Under the pieces are notes generated by a model that did not search any database, was not told where the DNA came from, and saw nothing but the letters and a program-made list of their open reading frames with translations. Positions 47,057 to 56,903 of a DNA stretch of 64,000 nucleotides are shown here, in pieces. Every line of letters begins with the position of its first letter. The stretch's first letter is position 1. Source of the stretch: Myotis daubentonii (lineage: Eukaryota; Chordata; Mammalia; Chiroptera; Vespertilionidae); the NCBI RefSeq assembly GCF_963259705.1, contig NC_081840.1, positions 2,965,562 through 3,029,561 on the forward strand, read 5' to 3'. The position numbers and the translations under genes were made by a program.

Positions 47057-47262
47057 AAATATTTTTATTGGTTTCAGAGAGAAAAGGAGAGGAAGAGAGA
47101 GAGAAACATCGGTGATGAGAAAGAATCATTGATTGGCTGCCTCCTGCACACCCTATACCAGGGATCAAGCCTGCAACCTGGGCATGTGCCCTGACCAGGA
47201 ATCAAACCGTGACCTCCTGGTTCATAGGTCAACACTCAACCACTGAGCCACACTGGCTGGGC
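47057..47262 (-). repeat. Ves SINE
   Basis: Second of a reverse tandem pair, of the other tail subfamily; ends GCCACACTGGCTGGGC. Confidence 0.9.
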
Positions 47263-47264
47263 CA

Positions 47265-47998
47265 CTCTCTGCTTTTAAAGGCTCATGTGATTACATTAGA
47301 CCCACTTGTGAAATCTCCCTTTCACCATGTAACTTTACATGATACAGGAGTGAATTTTCATCCTATGTACAGGGCCCACCCACACCCAGAGGTGGGGGAG
47401 TATACAGGGGTAAGGGTTACCAATTGCCCTGCTCAGAATTCTGCCTACTATGCAGGCCAGACCTGAGGCTGGAGGCAGAGAACCAGGTCAGAGCGAGAAC
47501 CCAGAGGTGGGGCTGCAAACTCAAAGTCAGAATAGAAACAGGTCTGGTCTTTATGAGTCAGGGGCGGGGAGGTGGGCGGGGGGGCGGGGAGGTGGGCGGG
47601 GGGGCGGGTGTTCAGGACACAGAGCCCAGAAGGATGGGAGCTGTGGCTGGGGGTGGGAGTGGGGGCTGCAGCGTTGTGTGCTGGGTCTCAGCAGGGAGGG
47701 AGGCCCGTCCATCCTCCTGGCCCAGGTCAGACCCAGTGCTCTTCTCGTGGGGAACTTGGACTTCTAGTGAAGGCAGGGCTCTCGCCTTCAGCTCCAAGGA
47801 GGGCCTTCGGAAGCTCTAATGATCACCCTGAACCTGGAGGCATTATTTTGAGAATGTGTGCGTTTTGGGGGAAGTGGTTCACAGCTTTTATCAGACTCTC
47901 CAAGGCATCAAAGAAAGGAGAGAAAGAAAAAGAAGCAAGTAGTGAATTAATCAATACCCCAAGGCAGGGGTGGAGGTGGGGGGGGGGGAGGGGGACGG
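47265..47998. other. Unassigned; short G-rich tandem
   Basis: A 22-bp GGGGCGGGGAGGTGGGCGGG duplication at 47563-47608; otherwise no feature recognised. Confidence 0.4.
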
Positions 47999-48002
47999 GC
48001 GG

Positions 48003-48200
48003 CTGGCCAGTGTACTCACTGGCTAGAGCTGTGGCCTGCACACTGAAGGGTTGAGGGTTTGATTCCTGGTCAAGGGCACGTACCTGGGTTGCAGGTTCTG
48101 CTCCCCACCCCCAGTGGGGGGCATCAATCTTCCTTTCTCCCTCTCGCCCCCACCCCCTGTAAAAACAATGGAAAAGTATCCTCTGCTGAGGATTTAAAAA
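48003..48200 (+). repeat. Ves SINE, divergent
   Basis: GGCCAGTGTACTCACTGGCTAGAG head; CTCTGCTGAGGATT tail. Confidence 0.85.
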
Positions 48201-48225
48201 AAAAAATACCCCAAGGGTATATTTT

Positions 48226-48442
48226 TTTTTTAAAATATATTTTATTGATTTTTCACAGAGAGGAAGGGAGAGAGATAGAGAGCCAGAAACATCGATGAGA
48301 GAGAAACATCGATCAGCCGCCTCCTGCACATCCCCCACCAGGGATGCGCCCGCAACCCAAGCACATGCCCCTGACCGGAATCGAACCTGGGACCCCCCAG
48401 TCCACAGGCCGACGCTCCATCCACTGAGCCAAACCTGTCTCG
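48226..48442 (-). repeat. Ves SINE
   Basis: Reverse copy, nearly head-on with the preceding SINE; ends GCCAAACCTGTCTCGGCC. Confidence 0.9.
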
Positions 48443-48449
48443 GCCCCCA

Positions 48450-49215
48450 AGGGTATTTTTATGGCTGCATAGCAACCAGGCATCACGATCCAAATAGGAG
48501 CCACGTGAGGACACAGCTGAGTTCTTTAACTTTCTGACATGTCCACTGGACTCGCAGGTTTAGTTGTTGTTGGAAACTGAGATCCCGTTAGGCTGCCGGA
48601 GGGCCCAGGGCGGAGTGTGCAGGGTGTGAGGTCAGCCACTGGGTCACCGTCGTGATGAAAACCCTCCGTGCCTCTAAAACTCTGAGGACCGAGTGCAAGC
48701 TCCCTTTCCCAGCATGCCTGCTGTGGTCTGAATGTTCGTGCCGCCCCCTCCTCGCCCCAGATCCCAAGGTGATGGCCTTGGGAAGTGCCTATGATGGGGG
48801 TGGAGCCCTCCTGACTGGAATCGAATGCCCCTTTTCTCAGGGGAGGACACCCGAAAAGATGGCTGTCCAGGAAGCAGGCCCTCACCAGGCACCTGTCTGC
48901 CGGTGCCTTGGTCTTTGACGTCCCAGCCTCGAGGCCTGGGAGACGTGAATGTCTATTATTTATCCGCCACCCAGTCTTTGTGATATTTGTTGCAGCAGCT
49001 TCATGCACGAAGACCCCGCTGTAACCTGCCTTCCCCTGGGCACCCCTCCAACAATGCCCCCCCAGGGGGCCGTGCCTGGTGGTCCATCCCCCCAGCGGAC
49101 CAGGATCACTGCCTAGGAAAAGGCGGGGTTCCCTGGCACCCAGCCCGGGCCCTGGCCCACGGCACTTGCTCAGAGTTGGGGGAAAGGTTTGTGAATCAGC
49201 GCGAGTGAACTTTCT
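48450..49215. other. No recognised feature
   Basis: Ordinary sequence leading into the inverted duplication arm. Confidence 0.35.
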
Positions 49216-49224
49216 ATGCTCTGG

Positions 49225-49475
49225 GGGGATCGGGGCCTAAGGGTAAGTTTCTCCGTGACCTTGTTCTGGGAAGAGAAGCACATTTCAAGGCCAAGGCCCT
49301 GAAGGAGAACCAGAGCCAATGAAGTAAATTTCCTCCTGTCCCAACTTGCCTTCTGCCCGTGGGAGGGGGGCCGGCCCGCGGGGGCAGCGACCGGGCAGAG
49401 CCGGTGCGGTGGGAGCGGAGCCAGGCCACGTGGGAGGTCGCCGTCGGACATCAGAGGCCAGGCGTGGGCGACTGT
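49225..49475 (+). repeat. Inverted local duplication, arm 1
   Basis: About 245 bp from GGTAAGTTTCTCCGTGACC to GGACATCAGAGGCCAGG is repeated in reverse complement at 52890-53122 with only scattered differences and small indels. The two arms bracket the ISG12 gene at 49994-51466. The shared block has GTAAGT at its edge, so it may derive from a splice donor and intron start of an ancestral gene copy. Confidence 0.88.
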
Positions 49476-49599
49476 GCAAGTGAGAGTCTGGCTTTCACAC
49501 AAGCAGCTCCAAACAGGATGCCCTGCTGTCCCACTTCCCCGCGCTGCACACCCGAGCCCGCACCGTCCCGGCTGGGGCTTAGAGCTCCTTGAGGTCAGC

Positions 49600-49630
<31 letters not shown>
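49600..49630 (+). repeat. Poly-C run
   Basis: About 30 consecutive C; length is likely to be a sequencing or assembly estimate. Confidence 0.9.
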
Positions 49631-49632
<2 letters not shown>

Positions 49633-49744
49633 AGAGGCAGACGCAGGCCCACAGAGAAGCCGACCGGCAGCCGGGGCCACATTCAGAGTCAGAAGCTGGG
49701 CAGGGGCCGCACCCAGGCTTCCCATTTAGGTTCCTTCCAGCTCA

Positions 49745-49791
49745 CGGCACCCCAACACCATGGGGCTCGGCACCCCAACACCATGGGGCTC
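49745..49791 (+). repeat. 23-bp tandem duplication
   Basis: CGGCACCCCAACACCATGGG-type unit present twice back to back, perfect. Confidence 0.9.
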
Positions 49792-49867
49792 GGAAAGTGA
49801 AGCGAGGCTTCCCCCACCTGACTGCAGCGAGAGGGAAGGAATCCGACAGGGGTGGCAACACCTCGTT

Positions 49868-49880
49868 TTTATTCTTTATT
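49868..49880 (-). terminator. Twin polyadenylation signals of the 49994-51466 gene
   Basis: On the minus strand AATAAA occurs twice, seven bases apart (49880-49875 and 49873-49868), about 115-125 nt after the TAG stop. This gives a 3' UTR of roughly 140 nt and supports the gene being expressed or recently so. Confidence 0.75.
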
Positions 49881-49993
49881 TCTTTCGGGGGGTGCAGCAT
49901 GTGGCACACCGTCACCCCGGGTCTGGACCCACTGCATCGGGCTGGGGGGCAGGGCCCCCCCGTTCCTCTTCTCCGCACTGGAGTGGCAGGAAG

Positions 49994-51466
49994 CTAAACC
50001 ACCAGGGACACCAGGGCGGACCCAGTGGTGCCCACGATGACTTTGGACGACAGGGACAGCCCGGCTGCTCCTGCGGAAGAAGCGGGGGCTGAGCAGAGAG
50101 GGCCCAGCAGGCAGGGACAGCTCCGAGGGGCCAGAGATGCTGGACCGGGCCTCTCAGGGGGCCTGAGGCCCACACACCCAGCCAGCACCCTCCTGGGTTT
50201 CCCACCCCCCAGGACCTCTGCTCTGGGCGGGCTGCTGCAGGCAGCTCCCCAGGGGGGTGCACTCCAGGGTCACCCTGAGAGCTGGGAGGGGCTGGGCCCC
50301 AGGTGGGGTGAAGACACTCCAAGTTACCCAGCAAACCCTTTGGGCAGAGCCCACGGGGGCCACACAGCCCAGGCCAGGGCTCCTTCCCGCCTCCAGCGAG
50401 AGGACCCGGAGGGTGACACAGGCACGGAGACCGAGGCTCACTGGGCTAGGACCGGGCTGGACCCTCTGAGGCCCTCGTCCTTCTCGCCCCACCGGGGACA
50501 CTTACCCACAGACTGCAGAGTAGCCACCAGGCTGCCAGCGGCAACCCCGCCCCCGTTGGCGATGGCGGACACCGACATCATCTTGGCTGCCAGGGAGGAG
50601 GCGGTGATTCCTGCCCCAGTGAAGCCCACGGCGCCCAACACCACGGGCACAGCGCCCACAGTCAGGGCTGTCCAGGGAGAGGAGCTGGGTCAAGGCCACA
50701 CTCAGGGAAATGGACTCCCCCCACACACACACACAAGCTTGGGGGGGTCTCAAAGGGGTCGGGGAAGGGGTGAACTCTGAACTTGGGAAAGACTGGGCCT
50801 GGCCAGCAGCCACAGGACAGGTGGGGAGAGCAGGTGGGGTCGCTGGGAACGGGGCTGGGCGCGGCTTAGGTCTGCAGCAGGACCGCCCGTGGGAGAGCCC
50901 CGTTCTTGGGTCTCAGGGTCCCCATTAGTGCGCTGCAGGCCTGGGGCGTGGCCTCCAGCTCCTGTCTTGGCTGAGGAGGTGTCCAGGATGGTCAGCCCCG
51001 CACCCAGGGCCCCCCATGAGCCAGCAGCTCCAGGGCGGCGTCCCCAGGAGCAGTCAAAAGCCTGGGACCTCGGGGCACACACGGTTCAGCCTCGGTAACC
51101 CCCCCACAGCTGCAGGGGCAGCATGGGCCCCGTGGCAGGGGAGGAAGTGGGAGCTCAGGGGCGTGCGTTCTCAGAGACCTCCGAGTCACAGGCTGCTCTG
51201 CCCTGAGGGCACAGGCCCCATGGGGCTGCCTCCGCCCCAGCCTCCGGGCTCTCTTGCTCTAGATCCCTGTTTCTTGTTCCTGGGCCCTGGCTTCCTGCTC
51301 CTCTCCGTCCGTCCTTCCATCTCCTTCCCTGGCATAGGGGAGGCCGGGCCAACCTGAGCACACACAAGGCTGGGCGCTCCCAAGTCCCAGAATCTGGGGA
51401 CACGGGGACTTGAGTCCTTTCCCTAAAGAAACTTACCTCCTCCGGCCACAGCCACGGCAACCTTGA
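49994..51466 (-). CDS. ISG12-family gene (IFI27/IFI27L1-like), first exon not found
   Basis: Minus-strand exons 51437-51466 (30 bp), 50506-50667 (162 bp) and 49994-50070 (77 bp) join in one frame with GT-AG borders and the same phases and lengths (30 and 162 bp) as IFI27L2 exons 2-3. The product reads [10 protein letters not shown], then [57 protein letters not shown], and ends [11 protein letters not shown] with TAG at 49996-49994. The LSxxSKVIxG tail recalls human IFI27L1, but by map order this gene sits at the IFI27 position, so I give no symbol. The exon upstream of 51466 must end one base into a codon; I could not identify it. The usual AMGFTG methionine is V here, so no in-frame upstream start exists in the known exons. 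It is a membrane-inserting glycine/alanine-rich protein with no charged tail. It is probably a real gene. Confidence 0.85.
50680..51430 (-). other. Intron between the 30-bp and 162-bp ISG12 exons
   Basis: Intron from donor GTAAGT (51436) to acceptor GGACAG (50668). No repeat or motif recognised. Confidence 0.7.
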
Positions 51467-51877
51467 CTGGAAACCAAAAGGACATTCTGTGAGAAGGTCC
51501 ACCCTGGCCTCCCTCCCATCCTGGAGCCCAGGGCCACCGGCCACCGACGGGGAGGGGCTGCCCCAGGTGGGGACACAGGAAGGAAGGACCCTGCCTGACA
51601 CCCCCACACCCCTCCCCCCCCCTCCCCGTCTTCACTCTGAGAAGTGGGGTTTCGGAGAGGGGCAGCTTCACGGCCCTGAGCTGGGCGAGGGTTGCCAGGC
51701 AGGCTGATGGCAGAGGCAATGACCATACTAAGTGAACGTGTGGCCGTGACCTGGAGTCATCTGGGCACGGGTTTCAGGTCCCTGCGCCTGAAATCTCATC
51801 CTCTGATGCAGTTTTGGTGATTTTATCTGTCTGCTGATTTGGGGGCGGAGGCAGGGGGATGGGGAGATCCTCTAGAA

Positions 51878-52097
51878 CAGTGGTTCTCAACCTGGGCTGC
51901 ACATTAGAATCACCTGGGAATCTTTTAAAACCCTGATTTCTGGGCCTCATCCTCCGGAAATTCTGTTTCTTTATGGCTAATGCTCTGGCCCCACCCCATA
52001 ACAAAGAAACAGAATTTCTGGAGGATGAGGCCCAGAAATCAGGGTTTTAAAAGATTCCCAGGTGATTCTAATGTGCAGCCCAGGTTGAGAGCCACTG
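51878..52097. mobile_element. Palindromic hAT element (MER5-like ends)
   Basis: 220 bp: two arms of about 100 bp are near-perfect inverted copies, both running from CAGTGGTTCTCAACCTGG through AATCACCTGGGAATC and CTGATTTCTGGGCCTCATCC to TTCTGTTTCTTTATGG, around a short GC-rich loop (about 51976-51998). Perfect 8-bp target duplication CTCTAGAA (51870-51877, 52098-52105). The termini resemble MER5/Charlie elements. Confidence 0.93.
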
Positions 52098-52105
52098 CTC
52101 TAGAA

Positions 52106-52275
52106 GGCCCAGGGGGAAGGGTGCTGCTTGCAACCTGCCTTGAAGCGCCCGCCCTCCCTCCCCCAGTGGTCACCCAGGGGGAGGGTGCTGGGCCCCTGCA
52201 TTTCCTTTCTACTTGAGCTCCCAGGCCTGGCCCTTCCTGTGCGCCCTTCCTGTGCGGGCTCCTGCACAACGGCCA
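52106..52275 (+). repeat. Local direct duplication, copy 1
   Basis: AGAAGGCCCAGGGGGAAGGG...TTTCCTTTCTACTTGAGCTC...GGGCTCCTGCACAA recurs at 53158-53300 in the same orientation with indels. The palindromic hAT element sits exactly at its left edge. Confidence 0.88.
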
Positions 52276-52593
52276 AGTGACTTAGGGCGCCGTAGTTTGA
52301 TTGGGCAGGATGTTAGTTCATCTAAATGGGGGTTGATGTTTGCTTAGTGGAGAAGTATACCGGCTCCTCAGCCGGCAGTCAGTCCTGGCGGAGAGAGAAT
52401 GGCTGACGTCAGGCAGCACTGGGGAACGCTTGGATGGGCGAATGCTCCTGGTTCTTCGGGGCCTGACTTTCCCTCTCCTCCAGGCAGCCACCCAGACCCT
52501 CCCAACCAGAACTCATCCTTGCTCCCCTGTGGCTAGAGCTACTTAGCACTAGATCATATCATTACTTTGACAATATACTAGTATATACATTTT

Positions 52594-52814
52594 GGCCTTA
52601 GTTGGTTTGGTTCAGTGGATAGAGCATCGGCCTGCAGACTTAAGGGTCCTGGGTTCGATTCCAGTTAAGGGTACATACCCAGACTGTGGGCTTGATCCCC
52701 AATAGGGTGCATGCGGGAGGCAGCCGATGGATGATATTTCTCTCTCATCGATGTTTCTATCTCTCTCTCCCTCTCCTTTCCTCTCTCTGAAATGAATAAA
52801 AACATATTTTAAAA
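52594..52814 (+). repeat. Ves SINE
   Basis: GGCCTTAGTTGGTTTGGTTCAG head; GAATAAAAACATATTTT tail. Lies between the two direct duplication copies. Confidence 0.92.
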
Positions 52815-52889
52815 AAACACAAAAAACCAAGAGCCCAGTTAGAAAAGATTTGCTGCTTCACGTTATTGCTCAGCAGGGGGGTGAGGCCC

Positions 52890-53122
52890 AGCCGTGGCCA
52901 CCCCTGGCCTCTGACATCCGACAGCGACCTCCCACGTGGCCTGGCTCTGCTCCTACCGCACCGGCTCTGCCCGGTCGCTGCCCCGCGGGCTGGCCCCCCT
53001 CCCACGGGCAGAAGGCAAGTTGGGACAGGAGGAAATTTCCTTTATCGGACCCTGGTTCTCCTTCAGGGCCTTGGCCTTGAAATGTGCTTCTCTTCCCAGA
53101 ACAAGGTCACGGAGAAACTTAC
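52890..53122 (-). repeat. Inverted local duplication, arm 2
   Basis: Reverse complement of 49225-49475. This arm contains GGAAATTTCC (an NF-kappaB-like palindrome) where arm 1 has GTAAATTTCC. Two overlapping donor-like GTAAGT motifs occur on the minus strand at its edge (about 53115 and 53127). Confidence 0.88.
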
Positions 53123-53157
53123 CACCCCACTTACCACTTCTGCATCCTCCCCGGTAT

Positions 53158-53300
53158 CAGAAGGCCCAGGGGGAAGGGTGCTGCTTGCAACCTGCCTTGA
53201 GGAGCCCCCCGCCACCCTCCCCGCCATGGTCACCTGCATTTCCTTTTTACTTAAGCTCCCCAGGGCCTGGCCCTTTCCTGCGTGGGCTCCTGCACAATGG
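53158..53300 (+). repeat. Local direct duplication, copy 2
   Basis: Partner of 52106-52275, shorter by several deletions (for example, CATGGTCACCTGCATTTCC lacks the GGGAGGGTGCTGGG insert). Confidence 0.88.
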
Positions 53301-53319
53301 CTTATTTCCTTTTTTCTTT

Positions 53320-53336
53320 AAAAAAATTTTTTTAAT

Positions 53337-53393
<57 letters not shown>

Positions 53394-53516
53394 TCATCAG
53401 TTTGTTGTTCTACTTATAGATGGATGCATTCATTGGTTGATTCTTACATGTGCCCTGACTGGGGATCGAACCCACAACCGTGGCACCCTCACCATCTGAG
53501 CTACCGGCCAGGGCCA
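53320..53516 (-). repeat. Ves-like SINE with expanded (GA)n
   Basis: Reverse, divergent SINE (GGGGATCGAACCCACAACC...GAGCTACCGGCCAGGGC) whose body holds about 26 GA units at 53340-53390. Confidence 0.75.
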
Positions 53517-53668
53517 CGAAGGTTTCCTCATTTGTAAATAAAGGACAATATTATCAATATTATCTTTGTCGGGGGTAGTTATGAGAATTCAACCAATTGA
53601 TCAGTGGCGGATGCTAAGCCTGGCCACTGGGCTAGCGTTTGGGAAAACCCAGCCATCCTCCTTTTTCA

Positions 53669-55101
53669 TCACCAGCTGAGGAGTCCTCCTTGTTCCTCAC
53701 CAACAGGAGGACCGGGGAAGGGCGCCAGGGAGGGTGTCTGCTGGCCAAGCCAGTTACCTCCAAGGGGGCTAGCGGTCACGGCTGCCACGGGGGATGCCAG
53801 CAGGGAGGAGGCTTGCAGCGCCCCCAGCATGGACCCCAGGGAGGATGCAGCGGAGCCCAGGGCGGCTTTGGATGACACGGTGAGCCCTGAGGAAGAAGAC
53901 GGGGTGAGTGCACAGGGGCCAGCGTCAGGCGGGGGTCAGGGGCCCTGTGGCCGCCTCCCCCCATGTCACGCCAGGTCTTTGGGTGGGTGGGGGGTGGAGA
54001 AAAAGGTCAGTGTGGGTGGGCGCACATCCGCCCCCCCGGGCTGCAGGTGGAAGCGAGGTCGGAGGCTCGCCTCTTGATACTGACAGATCTCAGAAACATT
54101 GTTTTTCATGCAAAACAAACAAACAAACAAAAAACCATCGAGGGAGATAGCCATTATTCAGTAAGTAAAGGAGAACACATGCGAACAGAAAATACCCATT
54201 CTGCAAAAACATACATTGAAAAACAGACACACATTGAACATATTAGAAAGGCTGACCGTGGGGTTGGGGAGGGGGGAACAAAGGAGAAGATAAACAGCAA
54301 AATAAAGAAATAAACCCAAGAGGGGCTCACACGAACTAACAAAGAAAATAGGCCCAAACCGAAGAATTCTGCTAACACCGGCGCTCTGGATCTGAGACCC
54401 CACATTGCAAACTGCTACGCAAGGCAGGATGCAGAGATAAGAAAACTAAAGGAGGTGACGCCCTGGCCGGTGTGGTTCAGTGGATAGAGCATCGGCCTAT
54501 GGACTGAAGGGTCCCGGGTTCGATTCTGGTCAAGGGCAGGTTCCTCACCCACCCAGACCCTGGTCAGGGCTCGTGCAGGAGGCAACCCATCGGTGTGTTT
54601 TTCTCACACCGATATTTCTCTCTGTCTTTCCCTCTCCCACTCTCTAAAAATCAATGGAAAAATATCCTCAGATAAGGATTAAAAAAATAATAATGATAAA
54701 AATAAAATTTAATTTTAAAACAAAGTAACTAAAGGAGGTGAATGCTGGGGGTGAACCCGAGGGAAATGAGAGCCAGGGAGCGGGACCCAGGCAGGGTCCC
54801 CTCAGTCCGGGCCCAGTGGGGCGGGCACCCAGACCCCGAGCCTGCCCCTTCACCAGCCAGGACACACCCCCAGCAGGAAGCCCTGCAGGTAACGCCCCTC
54901 TGTCCCTCCCCGTGGGGCCCTGAGCAGGAAGGACGCTCCCTGGCCCTCCTCCCCAGCTGCCTCCTGCCGCTCCGGCCCTCCCAGGAGCTCACCCATGGAC
55001 GACAGCCCAGCCAGGACGCTGCTGGAGGCCGCCCCGGCTTTGGCCAGGCTCGCTGCTGACAGGATCTTGGCGATGACGGAAGAGGCCAAGATGCCTTCCA
55101 T
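53669..55101 (-). CDS. Divergent, N-terminally shortened ISG12-family gene
   Basis: Coding exons 54993-55101 (part of exon 54993-55137) and 53669-53886 join in frame through GGTGAGC and CCTCAG sites to give 108 aa. It starts MEGILASSVIAKILSAASLA, continues LAGLSSMG across the junction, then LTVSSKAALGSAASSLGSML and a proline/glycine-rich tail ending GGLLSW. This aligns with the [20 protein letters not shown] and GLSxSSK parts of the family but lacks the [14 protein letters not shown] helix. The second exon is 145 bp instead of 162; the family frame upstream of this ATG meets a TGA (55125-55123), so the ATG at 55101 is the only reasonable start. A putative non-coding first exon ends at 56788 beside two ISREs. 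By order it occupies the IFI27L1 place. A donor-like GTAACT near 53757 leaves room for another 3' end. It is either a reshaped interferon-stimulated gene or a decaying copy. Confidence 0.7.
53890..54455 (-). other. Intron of the shortened ISG12 gene, part
   Basis: Part of the intron between exons 54993-55137 and 53669-53886. An A-rich stretch (54100-54350) may be an old L1 remnant, not assigned. Confidence 0.5.
54461..54690 (+). repeat. Ves SINE inside the shortened ISG12 gene intron
   Basis: CCCTGGCCGGTGTGGTTCAG head; TCCTCAGATAAGGATTA tail; antisense to the gene. Confidence 0.92.
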
Positions 55102-55451
55102 GGTGCACAGAGCAATAAGCACTCAGGGGAGCCAAACCTGCAAGAAGCTGCGTCAGGGACAGGGACACTGGAACTGGGGTTTCCCCACCGCCTCTACAGG
55201 GGCTGGGGGAGGGGTAGTTGAGAGGCTTCTCTGAGCTTGGGGGGCAGCAGGCCTGGAAAGGGTCCAGGGCTGGGAATTGGGGGGACGGAAGTGGAGGGTG
55301 AAGTGGACGGGGTACATTTTATTTCCCCAGGTGGGCGGCTTCCTTCCGCCTGACAACACATTGACTCCTTAGATATTTCTAGAACTCCCTTCAATCTCCA
55401 TGGGGCCACTTAAAGGCCCCATGAGAAATGAGAAAATTAGAATGAGAAAAT

Positions 55452-55652
55452 CAGCCCGCTGGCTGACCGAGGATCGACCTATGAACCAGCAGATCACAGT
55501 TCGGTTCCCAGTCAGGACACATGACCAGGTTGTGGGCTCGATCCCCAGTGTGTGGCATGCAGGAGGCAGCCCATCCATGATTCTCTTTTATCACTGATGT
55601 TTCTCTCTCGCTCCATCCCCCTTCCTCTCTGAAATCAATAACAACATATTTA
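55452..55652 (+). repeat. Ves SINE, head truncated
   Basis: CCGCTGGCTGACCGAGGATC replaces the normal head; body from ATGAACCAGCAGATCACAG on is typical. Confidence 0.85.
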
Positions 55653-55774
55653 AAAAAAAACAAAACAAAACAGAAAAAGAAAACCAGAACCAATTCCACT
55701 TTGAAGGGTTACTCTGGGCTCCCGCTCCACTGGCACAATGGCAAGGAGATCACCATCTGCCTTTTATATGTATA

Positions 55775-55898
55775 CTAGAGGCCCGGTGCACGAAATTCAT
55801 GCAAGGGGCTTGGACCCCACAGCTGCGGCCCTGGCAGGCCAGGCTCATCCGGAAGGTCGTCCAGAAGGACGTCTGGCCTAATTAGCATATTCTGTTTT

Positions 55899-55905
<7 letters not shown>
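55775..55905 (-). mobile_element. Short Helitron, reverse
   Basis: CTAGAGGCCCGGTGCACGAA is the reverse complement of the HeliBat 3' end; the 5' end dissolves into the adjacent TA repeat. Confidence 0.85.

Positions 55906-55934
<29 letters not shown>
55903..55934 (+). repeat. (TA)n microsatellite
   Basis: About 16 TA units grown from the AT-rich 5' end of the Helitron. Confidence 0.93.
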
Positions 55935-55935
55935 T

Positions 55936-56137
55936 TTTAAAAAATATATTTTATTGATTTTTTTACAGAGAGGAAGGGAGAGGGATAGAGAGTTAGGAAC
56001 ATCAATCAGCTGCCTCCCGCACACCTCCTTCTGGGGATGTGCCCGCAACCAAGGTACATGCCCTTGACCGGAATCAAACCTGGGACCCTTGAGTCCGCAG
56101 GCCGACGCTCTGTCGCGGAGCCAATCCGGTTAGGGCA
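55936..56137 (-). repeat. Ves SINE
   Basis: Reverse copy ending GGAGCCAATCCGGTTAGGGC. Confidence 0.9.
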
Positions 56138-56232
56138 CCATCTGCCTTTTATAAATGAGAAAACATTGTCTGGCACAGAGAGGAGGAGGGATTCACCCAA
56201 GGTTACAAGGACTTTATGTCAAAGTGCCATGG

Positions 56233-56450
56233 AGCCCTAGCTGGTTTGGCTCAGTGGATAGAGCGTCAGCCTGTGGACTAAAGGGCCCAGGTTCGATTCC
56301 AGTCCAGGCCATATGCCCCGGTTGTGGGCTCAGTCCCGTAGGGGGTGTGCAGGAGGCAGCTGATCAATGATTCTCTCTCATCATTGATGTTCCTATCTCT
56401 CTCTCCCTCTCCCTTCCTCTCTGAAAGCAATAAAAATATATTAAAAAAAG
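56233..56450 (+). repeat. Ves SINE
   Basis: GCCCTAGCTGGTTTGGCTCAG head; tail ends in AAAAATATATT and A-rich sequence; repeat AAAGTGCCA on both sides. Confidence 0.93.
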
Positions 56451-56787
56451 AAAAAAAGTGCCACCAACCCTGGTTCAGCTGCTCCCAAAGCTCCGGCTTG
56501 GCGTGGCTCTGATCTGCTTCCTTCTAAACCTAACTGGCTTCTTCCCCCACTTCTCCCCGCCTGTCGCACCCCCCACCCAGGAATGGAGTAGGCATAGTCC
56601 CCAGAGTCCTAGATCCTGGGGGGCAGCTGGGGGCTGGAGCCCCTCTCCCCCTTTTCTCTGATGAGAAACAAGGTGTTCCGTGAGTGGACCCACAGGGTCT
56701 GCACTCCACTCCCTGAGCCCACAGGCCATCCCAGGTGGAGGGCCATGGAAGGAGCAGCCCTCCGCCCGCCCGCAGTCCATGTCTTAC

Positions 56788-56870
56788 CTAGAGAAGAGGA
56801 TTCTCTGAAATGCAGAGCCGACTCTGCCGGAGGGTTTGAGTTGTGACAACATCCAGGAGGCGGAGCAGCC
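56788..56870 (-). other. Putative 5' non-coding exon of the shortened ISG12 gene
   Basis: On the minus strand the sequence ends TTCTCTAG followed by a strong donor GTAAGA at 56787. It lies about 1.65 kb upstream of the exon starting at 55137 and about 50-130 bp downstream of two ISREs. IFI27-family genes commonly have a non-coding first exon. The 5' limit is a guess. Confidence 0.55.
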
Positions 56871-56903
56871 TCGCCCCCAGGGATGCCGAGAGCAAATGAG
56901 ATA

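Noticed and set aside
51600..51720. Upstream coding exon MVIASAIS... for the middle ISG12 gene
   Set aside because: No family similarity, no donor in the needed phase; GTGAAG candidates are weak.
53115..53142. ATGCAGAAGTG plus GTAAGT as first exon of the middle ISG12 gene
   Set aside because: Joining it to the 30-bp exon gives the wrong reading frame (phase 2 instead of 1).
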